The notes beneath the pieces were generated by a model. That model ran no database searches. It saw only the letters and a list, made by a program, of their open reading frames with translations, and was not told the origin of the DNA. DNA of 45,437 nt from Enteropsectra breve (Eukaryota; Microsporidia): the NCBI GenBank assembly GCA_024243835.1, contig JALPMN010000630.1:1-45437 (forward strand). Reading direction: 5' to 3'. A program made the translations under genes and the position numbers. Below are positions 36,135-44,640 of the stretch, piece by piece (the first letter of the stretch is position 1; each line of letters begins with the position of its first letter).

Positions 36135-37514
36135 TTACTCGTTGCGATAAACCACACGGGGAACTGGCTGCTTGGATTTTGCTATCGATATTACTTTTTC
36201 TTTGAGATTTTTGACCTTTGTGCTAGCAAGTGCTTTTGTAATAAAAACATCGGTCTGTACTTTGCCTCCTTCGCTCACAGATTCTTTGCTTATTTCCCTG
36301 GCTAGCATTATCGCTTCATGAAGTAAGTGAGCAACAGACACAAAATCATTTTGATCGAATCCACGAGATGTCAGAGCTGGTGTTCCCACTCTGATGCCTG
36401 ATGGGGTCAGCGCCGATTTGTCTCCTGGAACACAGTTTTTATTAATAGAGATATTTACAAGCTCGCACAGATTAGATACTTCGTTTGCTCCGACATTCTG
36501 CATATAAATAAGAAGAAGATGGCAGTCGGAGCCGTTAGTTGTCATTTTATAGCCTAGTTTTACAAGCTCATCACACATTGCCTCGCAGTTTTGGCGAACC
36601 TGCATAGCATATGTTCTATAGTCATCCGAAAGCGCCTGCTTGAGAGCAACGGCTAGTGCGGCTATTTTTTGGTTGTGTGGGCCTCCTTGCAGCCCTGGAA
36701 ACACAGCTAGATCAATTTTAGTTTTGATATCAATTTTCTTAGGTGATCCATCAACCGTAATAGTTTTATTTCTTCTGTAAAAAATCATGCCGGATCTCGG
36801 CCCACGGAGCAGCTTGTGTGTTGTTGTAGTAACAACATCACAGTATTCAAACGCATTTTTCATTATTCCAGTCGACACGAATCCTGAAATGTGCGCCATG
36901 TCCATCATCAAGTAGCTTGGTTCGGCGATATTCCTGAGACGCGCATAGTCAAAATCGCGGGCATAGGCGCTTCCTCCGCAAATCAAAAGATCGGGTTTAA
37001 ATTCTTTGGCATTTTTTTCAAGAGTGTCATAATCGATTATGCCTGATGAATCAACGCTGTAAAGCTTGGAATCGAAGAAAATGCTTGATGCAGAAACCTT
37101 TCTCTTTGCAGTCTTAAAGCCATGTGTTAGATGCCCTCCGGCGGCGAGATCAAGACCCATTATTTTTCCATCTTTTCCTACGAGTCCAAGATACACAGCA
37201 AGATTTGCCGCAGATCCTGAAAGTGGCTGGACATTTACATCCCATTCCTCAGGATCAAGCTTGAAAAGCTCGAGTGCTCTTTTCTTGCAGAGCGACTCAA
37301 TCATGTCGATGTACTCGTTTCCCCCATAGTATCTGTTCCCTACGGTGCCTTCTGAGTACTTATTTGTGAGAATAGTCCCGTTTGCCTGCATGACGGCCAC
37401 AGATGTAAAATTTTCGCTTGCTATCAGCTCAAGGCTTTCATTTTGTCTCTTTTCTTCGCTTTTTATTATTTCATCAATTTCCGGATCCATATCTTCAAGA
37501 CTTTGGTACTGCAT
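36135..37514 (-). CDS. SHMT: Serine hydroxymethyltransferase, cytosolic
   Basis: 459 residues from Met at 37514. The frame extends ten codons further, but AAAAATTT, TTTTTAGCG and CCC (37518-37520) sit directly before the chosen ATG. The enzyme converts serine and tetrahydrofolate to glycine and 5,10-methylene-tetrahydrofolate, using pyridoxal phosphate. Conserved: RQNESLELIASENFTS, NKYSEGTVGNRYYGGNEYID, the PLP-lysine motif VTTTTHKLLRGPRSG, the region LQGGPHNQKIAALAVAL and the C-terminal TPSGIRVGTPALTSRGF. Length is normal. No targeting sequence, so cytosolic. Its folate product feeds thymidylate synthesis, which some microsporidia retain. Confidence 0.96.
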   Translation of the reverse strand: MQYQSLEDMDPEIDEIIKSEEKRQNESLELIASENFTSVAVMQANGTILTNKYSEGTVGNRYYGGNEYIDMIESLCKKRALELFKLDPEEWDVNVQPLSGSAANLAVYLGLVGKDGKIMGLDLAAGGHLTHGFKTAKRKVSASSIFFDSKLYSVDSSGIIDYDTLEKNAKEFKPDLLICGGSAYARDFDYARLRNIAEPSYLMMDMAHISGFVSTGIMKNAFEYCDVVTTTTHKLLRGPRSGMIFYRRNKTITVDGSPKKIDIKTKIDLAVFPGLQGGPHNQKIAALAVALKQALSDDYRTYAMQVRQNCEAMCDELVKLGYKMTTNGSDCHLLLIYMQNVGANEVSNLCELVNISINKNCVPGDKSALTPSGIRVGTPALTSRGFDQNDFVSVAHLLHEAIMLAREISKESVSEGGKVQTDVFITKALASTKVKNLKEKVISIAKSKQPVPRVVYRNE

Positions 37515-37541
37515 TGAGGGCGCTAAAAAGTTTAAATTTTT
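37515..37541 (-). promoter_or_regulatory. Two-part start signal of SHMT
   Basis: Read on the minus strand, AAAAATTT is followed by TTTTTAGCGCCCTCA immediately before the ATG at 37514. It places the start ten codons inside the longest frame. Confidence 0.6.
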
Positions 37542-37733
37542 CATAAAAACTTAGCATATGAAAATCATTTTAGACTCTAAAGAAGCATGTACTGCACAGG
37601 TGCTGCTTATTTTTGTAGGTGGTTGAATTATTATTTGGAAGTGCGGGGCAATGCCGAAAATGGTGACAGAACACATATAAGTCCAATATTTATAATTTAT
37701 GGCATATTTGCTTTTTCATCTTTTATTTTCTAA

Positions 37734-38215
37734 GGTCATGAACGTGTAATCGTTAAAAAGCTAGTCTTTAATTTATGTAAGGATTTATTGAAATACTGCT
37801 ATGAAGAACCGATTATGATGACTGGTTGTTGCAGAGGATCAAATATTTTAGCGTGGTTAAATACTGGCTTCATAGGAAACAAATTACACAGCTTATGAGA
37901 TTATTTAACTCTTATCAAAAATGTGTATTTTTGCTCAATTTTAGATGTTATTTCTTTGTATAAAGGAGACATTTTGTCGTTAAAGGAGCAATTTTTATGA
38001 AAAAGGAGAATTTTTGTAAAAAACTAGCTGCCTATTGTAAGGCAATAAGACGCAAGATACTGGATGCTGCAACTAAAGGTTGTGTGATGGCATACAAGAA
38101 AGAGTTTCAACTTTATGCCTTCTTTTATTTTTTGCTGCGCTTCCAAAGCATAAGAAATTGCGCGAATTTTAGCATCAGATGTCAATATCTTTATTTTTTG
38201 ATAAAAATTTTATAA
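37734..38215 (+). pseudogene. Possible gene relic between SHMT and the SLX1-like gene
   Basis: One plus-strand frame has 54 open codons (37734-37895, including EEPIMMTGCCRGSNILAWLN), a TGA, then 33 more codons to 37997. A different frame then stays open for 72 codons from ATG at 37997 to 38215. The ATG at 37997 lacks a CCC signal. The stop density is low for AT-rich DNA and the peptides look natural, so a decayed gene is plausible. I do not recognise it; in particular I could not see a GIY-YIG nuclease motif, which would have been meaningful next to the SLX1-like ORF. Confidence 0.35.
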
Positions 38216-38235
38216 TCAGATATTGAACCCCGCTT

Positions 38236-38586
38236 ATGCTTATTGGAGTGCTGCTACTCATTAAGATACTTTCTGCATTTGAGCTACTAAAACAAGATGA
38301 ACTAAACACGGAGCATTTGCAAACTAGTAAAAATAATATCTGCCGGCTGTGTAATGACAAGCTTGTGTATGACGAGCAAAATAGCATTCTTTTCAAAAAT
38401 AATGGCTTTCTCGGACAAAGCTTGCAGAATGATCAGTTTTATCTTTACTTTGAATGCCCCAAAGAAGAGTGTGCTGCCTTTTATCACTCTACTTGTCTTA
38501 TAAGGCACTTCGGGATTCCACTGCGCAACGGCTTCACTGAAAATATCAGTAAGCACGTGGAGAGAGAATTTAAATGCAAATTATGA
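38236..38586 (+). CDS. SLX1-like C-terminal zinc domain protein (no nuclease domain)
   Basis: 116 residues with a strong start signal (AAAATTTT at about 38205, CCCC five bases before the ATG). After a hydrophobic N-terminal stretch (MLIGVLLLIKILSAFELL) comes CRLC, then YFECPKEECAAFYHSTCLIR and a final CK, resembling the RING/PHD-like C-terminal domain of SLX1 (CPxxxCxxxxHxxCLxxxF). The GIY-YIG nuclease domain that defines SLX1 is absent, and the last zinc pair appears incomplete (FKCKL at the stop). The next ORF is in the same frame, separated only by this ORF's TGA (38584-38586) and eight codons. The resemblance to SLX1 is pattern-level; a generic RING/PHD protein is possible. Confidence 0.55.
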   Translation: MLIGVLLLIKILSAFELLKQDELNTEHLQTSKNNICRLCNDKLVYDEQNSILFKNNGFLGQSLQNDQFYLYFECPKEECAAFYHSTCLIRHFGIPLRNGFTENISKHVEREFKCKL

Positions 38587-38610
38587 AAAACTGTTACAAA
38601 ATTGAAGCCT

Positions 38611-40737
38611 ATGGAGCATCTCAGAGAGTTTCGGAGAAATTTTTTCAATAATGAAGCATTTATATACTGGCTCCTTGACTATTCAGCCGCTATCAAAATG
38701 GATTTTGTAGAATCACTAAATTTCCTGAGGCTTCCAGTGGCTACATGCAAAAAACTATTAAACACTGAGCCAAAAGTAATAAGCAGCGAATATTTCAAGC
38801 TTTGTCTTCGGCTTTATGTTTCCTGCATGGACACAGCCACTGAATTAAACATGTGTCTGCTGGATTTGCTAGAATTCATAAAATACGGCAAACTTTATGG
38901 CCGGAGTCTAAGGATGGACTTTCTAACCGAAATTGGAGGCAGGCTAGACAATTCCGTGATTTCGAAGCACCTTCTTTCTACAATTTTCAGCTCAGTACAT
39001 CCTAAGAATATCTGTAACTTTAAAGTCGTATATGAAATACTTTATGAAATATATTTTGCTCTTGGCCCTTCAAAAAAGGAGTTTCTCAGCTATTTTTGTG
39101 CAAGCATCTTTGAAAAAGAATGCAACGGCCTCAACTACGCCAACTACAGCCGGGTGCATGGCTGCAAGCTGCCTCCTGGCTCCGTAATTGTACGTGAATT
39201 TTATAGGGAGTTTTCAGAAAGTTGTAGAAAGGGGGAGTATGTCAACTTGAGCGCCATCATAAAAAGCTCTGCAGCTTGTATCGTTCATTATCTTTATAGT
39301 GTTGACAAAACGGACATGCATTTTCTAAGGCTCTGGCTCAAAAAGTGTGCCAAAAATAAATTGGAGAGCCAATTGGAGAAGAAAATGCTTGGCCAAAAAG
39401 AATATCCATTCCAGCTAGCTGTTCCGACAATCGCTAAATTATCGAATAGTAATGATGAAGAAATACAAAAGAGCCTGAAGTTTCTAATGATGGAAGCCTT
39501 TCTTATTCCTCTATTTTACTATATAAATACCATTTATAATAGGAATGTTTCTAAGGAAATTTTCATCCACTGCTACGCACTCAATCAAATATGCAAAAAT
39601 CGCCCTCTTATTGATATTTGGTTAGCCTATTTAGGGGGACAAAACAAACTTCATTCAGTTAAGAAATTACTTACCGCTGCGGATGAAAATAAGAGCTGGG
39701 ATTTCCTGGAGTTCATATTTGTAAACTACAAAGATGACCCATCACTGTTTTTCTCCGCGGACTTGAGCAAGAAAACGACAGATTTTCTTGGCGGTATATT
39801 GAAAAGAAGAGTATGGTCGAGCCATCTTTTGTCAAGTAAAAATTGCTATCATTATCTGCTATCAAAAAAGTTCTCGAAGAAATACGAACATGATGATGTA
39901 GCGTTGTGTTATTTAAAAGAAATACCCAAGCTGTTTACCAAAATACCTAGCGAAAATCTCACTGCAATGTTTAACCAGACTTTTTCTAAGGGAAGAATAT
40001 GGAATACTGGATATTTTGTTTTGGGACTTAAAGATAGTGCCATGCCGCTGAACCTCACACAAGAAGATGTCGAGAAATGGTGTGCAGCAACAAGAATAGA
40101 ATGCTCGTTGGGCATGCTGCACAAATCCAGCGAAGTGCGTTTATCAAACAGATTCTTTGCAGTCTATTTTGGGCATATTTTGAGATATCTGGACAACAGG
40201 TTTGATGAGAAAGATCGTCTAGAGGCCAAGCTGTCTTCAGTTTATTTCTTGATTAAAATCTCGCTGGTGCATGCAGATAATGATCTTATCAAAGAGATGT
40301 TTGATAAGCTTTTGCACGGCACCCAGCCGAAATATTTCACAGGTATATTGCTGCTGTGCCTATATAAAAATCCTAAATTAAAATACAACCTTCTAGATTG
40401 GATCGCGTTTAAAGTCGCCAGTAGGAAAAGGAAAAGGGATCTTCCACGTGAAGATACTGCACGGGCACTGACGGCATATAGAGAAAAGCTAGCATTGGCC
40501 ACATTTAAATGCAGCCCTGGTATTCTAATGTACCGTGTAATCGAGACAAACTTTATCCCAATATACCAGGAATTTACTTCATTCCATTCACTATATAAAA
40601 GCCTGATTTCTCGGGGCCACGACTGCTTGCTAGACATAAAAAGTAATAATCTTGTGATGTACAAAAAGATTCTAAGTGAAACTGTTATAGTACCACCAGA
40701 AATTATTGATACTCTTTTAAGTGAAGATATTAAATAA
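38611..40737 (+). CDS. Large helical protein of unknown function, 708 residues
   Basis: No family recognised. Translation is set at the ATG at 38611 (ACAAAATTG and CCT just upstream); a TTG nine bases earlier is not used. The protein is Leu/Lys/Ile-rich and predominantly helical with repeated patterns such as LRLWLKKCAKNKLESQLE and LLLCLYKNPKLKYNLLDW, suggesting an alpha-solenoid scaffold. A basic cluster RKRKRD near residue 605 could be a nuclear localisation signal. No membrane segment or enzyme motif is seen. It is in the same frame as the zinc-domain ORF upstream, with only the TGA at 38584-38586 between them, so the two could be one 832-codon gene with an internal stop or two adjacent genes. 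Confidence 0.75.
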   Translation: MEHLREFRRNFFNNEAFIYWLLDYSAAIKMDFVESLNFLRLPVATCKKLLNTEPKVISSEYFKLCLRLYVSCMDTATELNMCLLDLLEFIKYGKLYGRSLRMDFLTEIGGRLDNSVISKHLLSTIFSSVHPKNICNFKVVYEILYEIYFALGPSKKEFLSYFCASIFEKECNGLNYANYSRVHGCKLPPGSVIVREFYREFSESCRKGEYVNLSAIIKSSAACIVHYLYSVDKTDMHFLRLWLKKCAKNKLESQLEKKMLGQKEYPFQLAVPTIAKLSNSNDEEIQKSLKFLMMEAFLIPLFYYINTIYNRNVSKEIFIHCYALNQICKNRPLIDIWLAYLGGQNKLHSVKKLLTAADENKSWDFLEFIFVNYKDDPSLFFSADLSKKTTDFLGGILKRRVWSSHLLSSKNCYHYLLSKKFSKKYEHDDVALCYLKEIPKLFTKIPSENLTAMFNQTFSKGRIWNTGYFVLGLKDSAMPLNLTQEDVEKWCAATRIECSLGMLHKSSEVRLSNRFFAVYFGHILRYLDNRFDEKDRLEAKLSSVYFLIKISLVHADNDLIKEMFDKLLHGTQPKYFTGILLLCLYKNPKLKYNLLDWIAFKVASRKRKRDLPREDTARALTAYREKLALATFKCSPGILMYRVIETNFIPIYQEFTSFHSLYKSLISRGHDCLLDIKSNNLVMYKKILSETVIVPPEIIDTLLSEDIK

Positions 40738-41117
40738 AAAATTCACAGGTTTAAAAATAGCTCTTCGTTTCATCAAAGCTTGATGACTTTTAAGACTCGA
40801 ACACATTTATTAAAATCGCTGTATGAAATATAGTTCTAATGCATTCTAGGCTGAGAGTGTGTATCCCTGCAGAAATGTTTGTCAAAAAGCACAAAACAAG
40901 GTGTATTCAAACCAAAGCGCCCATGCTGTAAGCTTTCAAACAGCAAACTCTTTTTATTTCTGAACTATCTAAATTTGTAGTTCAAATCAAAATAAACGGT
41001 TTAAAGGGATTATAAGTTTCAACATGATATGTAAACTTTAGAATAAATCAGCTCTTATGAGAATGCACCAATCTAACCTGCTGACAGGGTCTAAATATAA
41101 GATCGAATGAATCAATT
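40738..41117. other. Intergenic, AT-rich
   Basis: 380 bases between convergent 3' ends. No coding frame, tRNA or repeat supported. Confidence 0.45.
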
Positions 41118-41240
41118 TTATTTAATTAAATCATTTTTGGATTTTTCCTTTTTCTTACTATTCTTTCCAAGCTTTTTCAAAGCCTGAAAAATATCCTTCC
41201 GAATTACATGCAACCTCTCATTAATCTTCATCACACTCAT
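41118..41240 (-). CDS. Possible 40-residue basic ORF overlapping the phosphatase 3' end
   Basis: ATG at 41240 to TAA at 41118-41120, in a frame shifted from the phosphatase, whose last codons it overlaps by 20 bases. The peptide, MSVMKINERLHVIRKDIFQA followed by a Lys-rich tail, is strongly basic and protein-like. A further ATG at 41249 is in frame. No start signal is seen, so it could be a small gene, an alternative C-terminus created by a frameshift in the phosphatase, or chance. Confidence 0.25.
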   Translation of the reverse strand: MSVMKINERLHVIRKDIFQALKKLGKNSKKKEKSKNDLIK

Positions 41241-43086
41241 TACATGCATTAGCTTTTTTGTATTTTTGCTTTTTGCCACACTTTGTTTCACATCCACCTT
41301 TCAGGTTTTCGCATGTGTCAATTTTATCATCATCATCACACACTTTTTTAGGCTTTTTAGCATCACACTCGCTTTCGGTCTTTGCGCACTTTTCTTTGCA
41401 TTTACATTCAGGTTCTTCATCTTCTTCTTGTTCACATTTGTTAGCCTTAACAGCAGCACACGTCTTCGCTTGGTTTGCGGAACTACATGTTGTTTGCCTG
41501 GCGCAGGGGGCCTCTTCCATGTTCAGCAGCTCATCATTTTCACAACTAGAGGAACAGCCCTTTGGGCCCGTTTGTACAGGGTTTATCCTCACTACAGTTG
41601 GCTCTTGTGGTGGAATTGGCACATAAGTTACCCGCGGTTGATATTCATTGCAAGAACCAACGGGAACAACAAACGATTTGGCCTCCAGAGGCCTAAGGCT
41701 TTCGCCAAGGATGCCTGAAAGTGATGCTCCAAGCAGCTTGCTATCTTTTCTTGCTCCCTCTTCACTTATCACGGTGTCTATAAAACCCAAAATGTTATTT
41801 ATTCTGGAGTCGTTATTTTTGGTTTTTATCAAATTTGAATTTAACTTCATATGCAGCATATTATTTATACTACTGAGAATATTGCCTGTCATGCCGTTTG
41901 CATTAATTAGCTGGCTTTTAGAAACACGGAATGATGACAAATCAACAATTCCTTCCATTGGCTGGCTTTGGAAAAGCATGTTTTCCTTATTGGGAAGCAG
42001 TGCAAGTATCTTTCCTTTGTATGATTTATAGTCTGGGTTTTTATTGTTTTGAAATTGTTTCGCAAGCTTATTTATTTCAGGTTCACTAGAGCTGAACATC
42101 CGAATATAATTTTTGAAATCACTCATTGTCATTTCTTTTTCTTTCTTCAGCCCAAATTCAACTACTTCATCATTGTAGCTAATTCTCACCACGTCATTCT
42201 TATTTTTATCAGCCAAAATTTCGATAAAAAGCGATGCAGCATACGGCGGAATATCAAAATCTTTGATGTTTAAGCCATTGAGTATTCTTGAAATGGACGA
42301 GTCATGGGCTGACATTAATACAACAGGACTGCTCTTTTCCATCAGCCCTTCTAGTTCCACTGCAAAGGGTGCAAATGAAATGCTGTTCAAAAGAAAGCTT
42401 TTCTGGAAGTTCTTCATCAAATTTTGATATCCAAGCATTTCTAACTTCAAAATATTGTCTATTTGTGCCGTTTCGCAGTTGTAACTGTTGCAGTTAACTG
42501 AAATATCATTGCAAAAGTTGGCCATGTATCCATCGAATACTGGATAATCAACGGGTACCTCACTGCTCTTCCTCACACTCTCATCAGATTTTATGATGTA
42601 ATCACGCAGCGCTGCGTTATTTTTGTTTAGAATAAGCTCATTCTTTTCCTCCGTATGAGTATTTTCCCTTTTCATTCCCTCGAGAACCCCCAACAGAGTC
42701 GAGAGCGTGCGATTCACTGGAGTGTGATAAGCATCAATTTTACTCGAGGCATCAAGCTGTGAGAGGTAGTGTTTGTTTATAAATTCTCCAAGCTTAACGG
42801 CTTGGGTGTATCCCTTTTGGCTCAAAAGGCCCGAGTTGCATTGCACATTTTTGCATTTTCCGTCGGTGCATTCTTTGCACAACCTTTTTTCCCATTCTTT
42901 CGAGACGCTCTTCAGTGGAGCTCTGTCACCATGCCTGAAAATGGCAATGAGCTTTTTGAGTTTGTGCTCAGCTGGCGTATACTTGTAGCTAGGGCCACAG
43001 TACGGCTTATACCGTTTAAGCGTATCTTCATTAGAAATAACCTTCTCATGCAGAAGAAATGCACCCAGCATGCTCTGCAGTTTCAT
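41221..43086 (-). CDS. Histidine acid phosphatase (branch 2) with Cys-rich acidic tail
   Basis: 621 residues. The histidine phosphatase signature is intact: RHGDRAP at 51-57 (catalytic His in RHG) and the proton-donor HD at 261-262 in VLMSAHDSSI. Residues ~58-260 contain the substrate-domain insertion with several cysteines. After the catalytic core (to about 350) there is a ~150-residue linker, then a tail from about 510 with ~20 cysteines among Asp, Glu and Lys (for example ECKCKEKCAKTESECDAKK). Cys-rich tails occur on spore-wall or polar-tube proteins, so surface location is likely (inference). The start is doubtful: no CCC signal is present at 43086, and a better-placed ATG at 43122 is in frame but interrupted by TGA at codon 4; a signal peptide may lie between. 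Confidence 0.8.
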   Translation of the reverse strand: MKLQSMLGAFLLHEKVISNEDTLKRYKPYCGPSYKYTPAEHKLKKLIAIFRHGDRAPLKSVSKEWEKRLCKECTDGKCKNVQCNSGLLSQKGYTQAVKLGEFINKHYLSQLDASSKIDAYHTPVNRTLSTLLGVLEGMKRENTHTEEKNELILNKNNAALRDYIIKSDESVRKSSEVPVDYPVFDGYMANFCNDISVNCNSYNCETAQIDNILKLEMLGYQNLMKNFQKSFLLNSISFAPFAVELEGLMEKSSPVVLMSAHDSSISRILNGLNIKDFDIPPYAASLFIEILADKNKNDVVRISYNDEVVEFGLKKEKEMTMSDFKNYIRMFSSSEPEINKLAKQFQNNKNPDYKSYKGKILALLPNKENMLFQSQPMEGIVDLSSFRVSKSQLINANGMTGNILSSINNMLHMKLNSNLIKTKNNDSRINNILGFIDTVISEEGARKDSKLLGASLSGILGESLRPLEAKSFVVPVGSCNEYQPRVTYVPIPPQEPTVVRINPVQTGPKGCSSSCENDELLNMEEAPCARQTTCSSANQAKTCAAVKANKCEQEEDEEPECKCKEKCAKTESECDAKKPKKVCDDDDKIDTCENLKGGCETKCGKKQKYKKANACNECDED

Positions 43087-43110
43087 TACTATGCAGATGA
43101 TTTTTCCATT

Positions 43111-43122
43111 TCACATACCCAT
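43111..43122 (-). other. In-frame ATG and TGA ahead of the phosphatase start
   Basis: The minus strand reads ATG GGT ATG TGA (43122-43111) in the phosphatase frame, followed by eight codons of hydrophobic sequence to the ATG at 43086. AAAATTAAATG lies just upstream. The TGA may have truncated an original signal-bearing start. Confidence 0.4.
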
Positions 43123-43179
43123 GAAACATTTAATTTTGGCCAACGAATTATAAGAGTTGAATAAAGAAATTCAGTTTCA

Positions 43180-43557
43180 GCTGTTGTCTCTGAAATAAAC
43201 TTCTGCAGTTAGACCAAACACACGAGAATAGCAACGATATAACAATGACTTAACCAGATGCCTCGTACTTCAAAGGCTCAATGAAAGATTTAGCTGGTTC
43301 ACTTTGCATTTGAGACTATTTTGTTACGTAGTCTAATATCGTGCCCAACACAACGCATATTTTACTAACCTAAATTCATTCAGTCGATAAAATGCTTCAT
43401 TTGCAGTAAAAATATTATAACAACGTGGTTGATTGGCATTTATAGTCTTAAAAAATAAAAACTTGCATGCGATTTTTACAAGAAATAATATTGCATTTAG
43501 TGTATAAATTTTTGTCTTTGCTATTAAAAACAGTTTACAATGATAATTAAAACACAA
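43180..43557 (-). pseudogene. Possible relic upstream of the phosphatase
   Basis: A 74-codon frame from ATG at 43557 ends at TAG near 43333; after a few stops the same frame carries 30 more open codons (KSLLYRCYSRVFGLTAEV) to about 43187. It is in the phosphatase frame but separated by further stops. No start signal and no family recognised. Confidence 0.3.
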
Positions 43558-43610
43558 AGACTACTAAAGCACATCGCTTTGGTCACCACATTAATTATCT
43601 TTCAGTATTT

Positions 43611-44141
43611 TTAATCATCATGATCAGAATTCTCTTCGTCAGTGTGAACATCACTGTACTTTTCAATGTGTATGTTGCTCTTATCGATATTCTCCCAGCT
43701 GAGTTTTATCTTCTTCCTGTCATGCGTTTTAACAACAATACCCTTGAAGTTCACCTGAAATATTGTGCCATTATACTTTTTGTTGTTCATATACAAAATT
43801 ACACTGTCATTTCTCTCAAACTCATTCATTCTTTTTGCTGTGGACTTCTCTGCCCGGTGCTCGCTGTTGATCTCCTCCATGTCTTCTCTAAACTGCTTGT
43901 CGCTTGCTCCCTTGAAATCATAGCTTTTGGTGCTCATGTGCTTTTTCCTTCTTTTGGAGCAATCCGCATTGTACTCATCAAGATCCATCAGCCCAGACTC
44001 ATCTTCAAGCGTGCTGAACAGCCCAAGAATGCTCTGCTCTCTTTCACTGTTCTTTCTTATTTTTTCCTGCATGCGCATGCATTTGTCCTTTCTGTTTTCT
44101 CCAAAGTATACAGATGAAAAATTAGAATCATTGCTTTCCAT
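43611..44141 (-). CDS. Protein with C-terminal Tudor/SH3-like domain
   Basis: 176 residues from Met at 44141, where CCC lies four to six bases upstream and AAATAAAAA before it; the open frame extends 31 codons further but without a signal. The N-terminal ~110 residues are polar and probably disordered (Lys/Glu/Asp-rich, RKKHMSTKSYD). Residues ~115-165 resemble a small five-stranded barrel of the Tudor/KOW/SH3-like type: FERNDSVILYMNNKKYNGTI, FQVNFKGIVVKTHDRKKI, KLSWENI, with a short acidic end (EENSDHDD). Such domains bind RNA, methylated residues or ribosomal proteins. No family name can be given. Confidence 0.6.
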   Translation of the reverse strand: MESNDSNFSSVYFGENRKDKCMRMQEKIRKNSEREQSILGLFSTLEDESGLMDLDEYNADCSKRRKKHMSTKSYDFKGASDKQFREDMEEINSEHRAEKSTAKRMNEFERNDSVILYMNNKKYNGTIFQVNFKGIVVKTHDRKKIKLSWENIDKSNIHIEKYSDVHTDEENSDHDD

Positions 44142-44283
44142 CAAGGGTATTTTTATTTCGATGGAATATAGTCTAACGATATAAAATTGGCAGCAGTAAA
44201 CAAATACCAGCGAAACCCTTGAGAGAATCGCCACTCAATGATGGAACTGAGATAAGCACATAAGAATTGTATTTTAGTGATCA

Positions 44284-44442
44284 ATGGCTTTTAAGAAGGA
44301 ACAAAATGCTATAATTTGCATGCTTAAAAGCGTTTGTCATTTAAAGCCTGCTTCTCTTGATCAAAGAAGCAAAATTAGAGTAAAAAATTTAAAACCCAAT
44401 CTTATAAAGTTACTCAGTAATCTGATAGACTGTATATGCTAA
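44284..44442 (+). CDS. Possible small basic protein, 52 residues
   Basis: ATG at 44284 to TAA at 44440-44442. The peptide begins MAFKKEQNAIICMLKSVCHL and is rich in Lys and Leu. GAATTGTATTTTAGTG precedes the ATG but no CCC. It lies in the spacer before the last gene. Protein-like composition; no family recognised, and chance cannot be excluded. Confidence 0.28.
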   Translation: MAFKKEQNAIICMLKSVCHLKPASLDQRSKIRVKNLKPNLIKLLSNLIDCIC

Positions 44443-44640
44443 TTAACCTTATATAGCACATATTAAGTCTATTTTGTTGCACTGTTTTACATGTGTATCT
44501 TATTTGTGCGCATTTAATAGGCTGTTTAGTATCTACAATAAAGTGTGGGCTGCAAATCTTGATCATAATGAAACGAATCTTTTCAATTTTCATTTCAATC
44601 TTCTGTAAAACAGCTAAAAAACATTTGTTTGTGTCTCAGA

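Noticed and set aside
37997..38215. 72-codon ORF as an independent gene
   Set aside because: No CCC signal, out of frame with the preceding open stretch, low-complexity Phe/Leu end; better treated as part of a relic.
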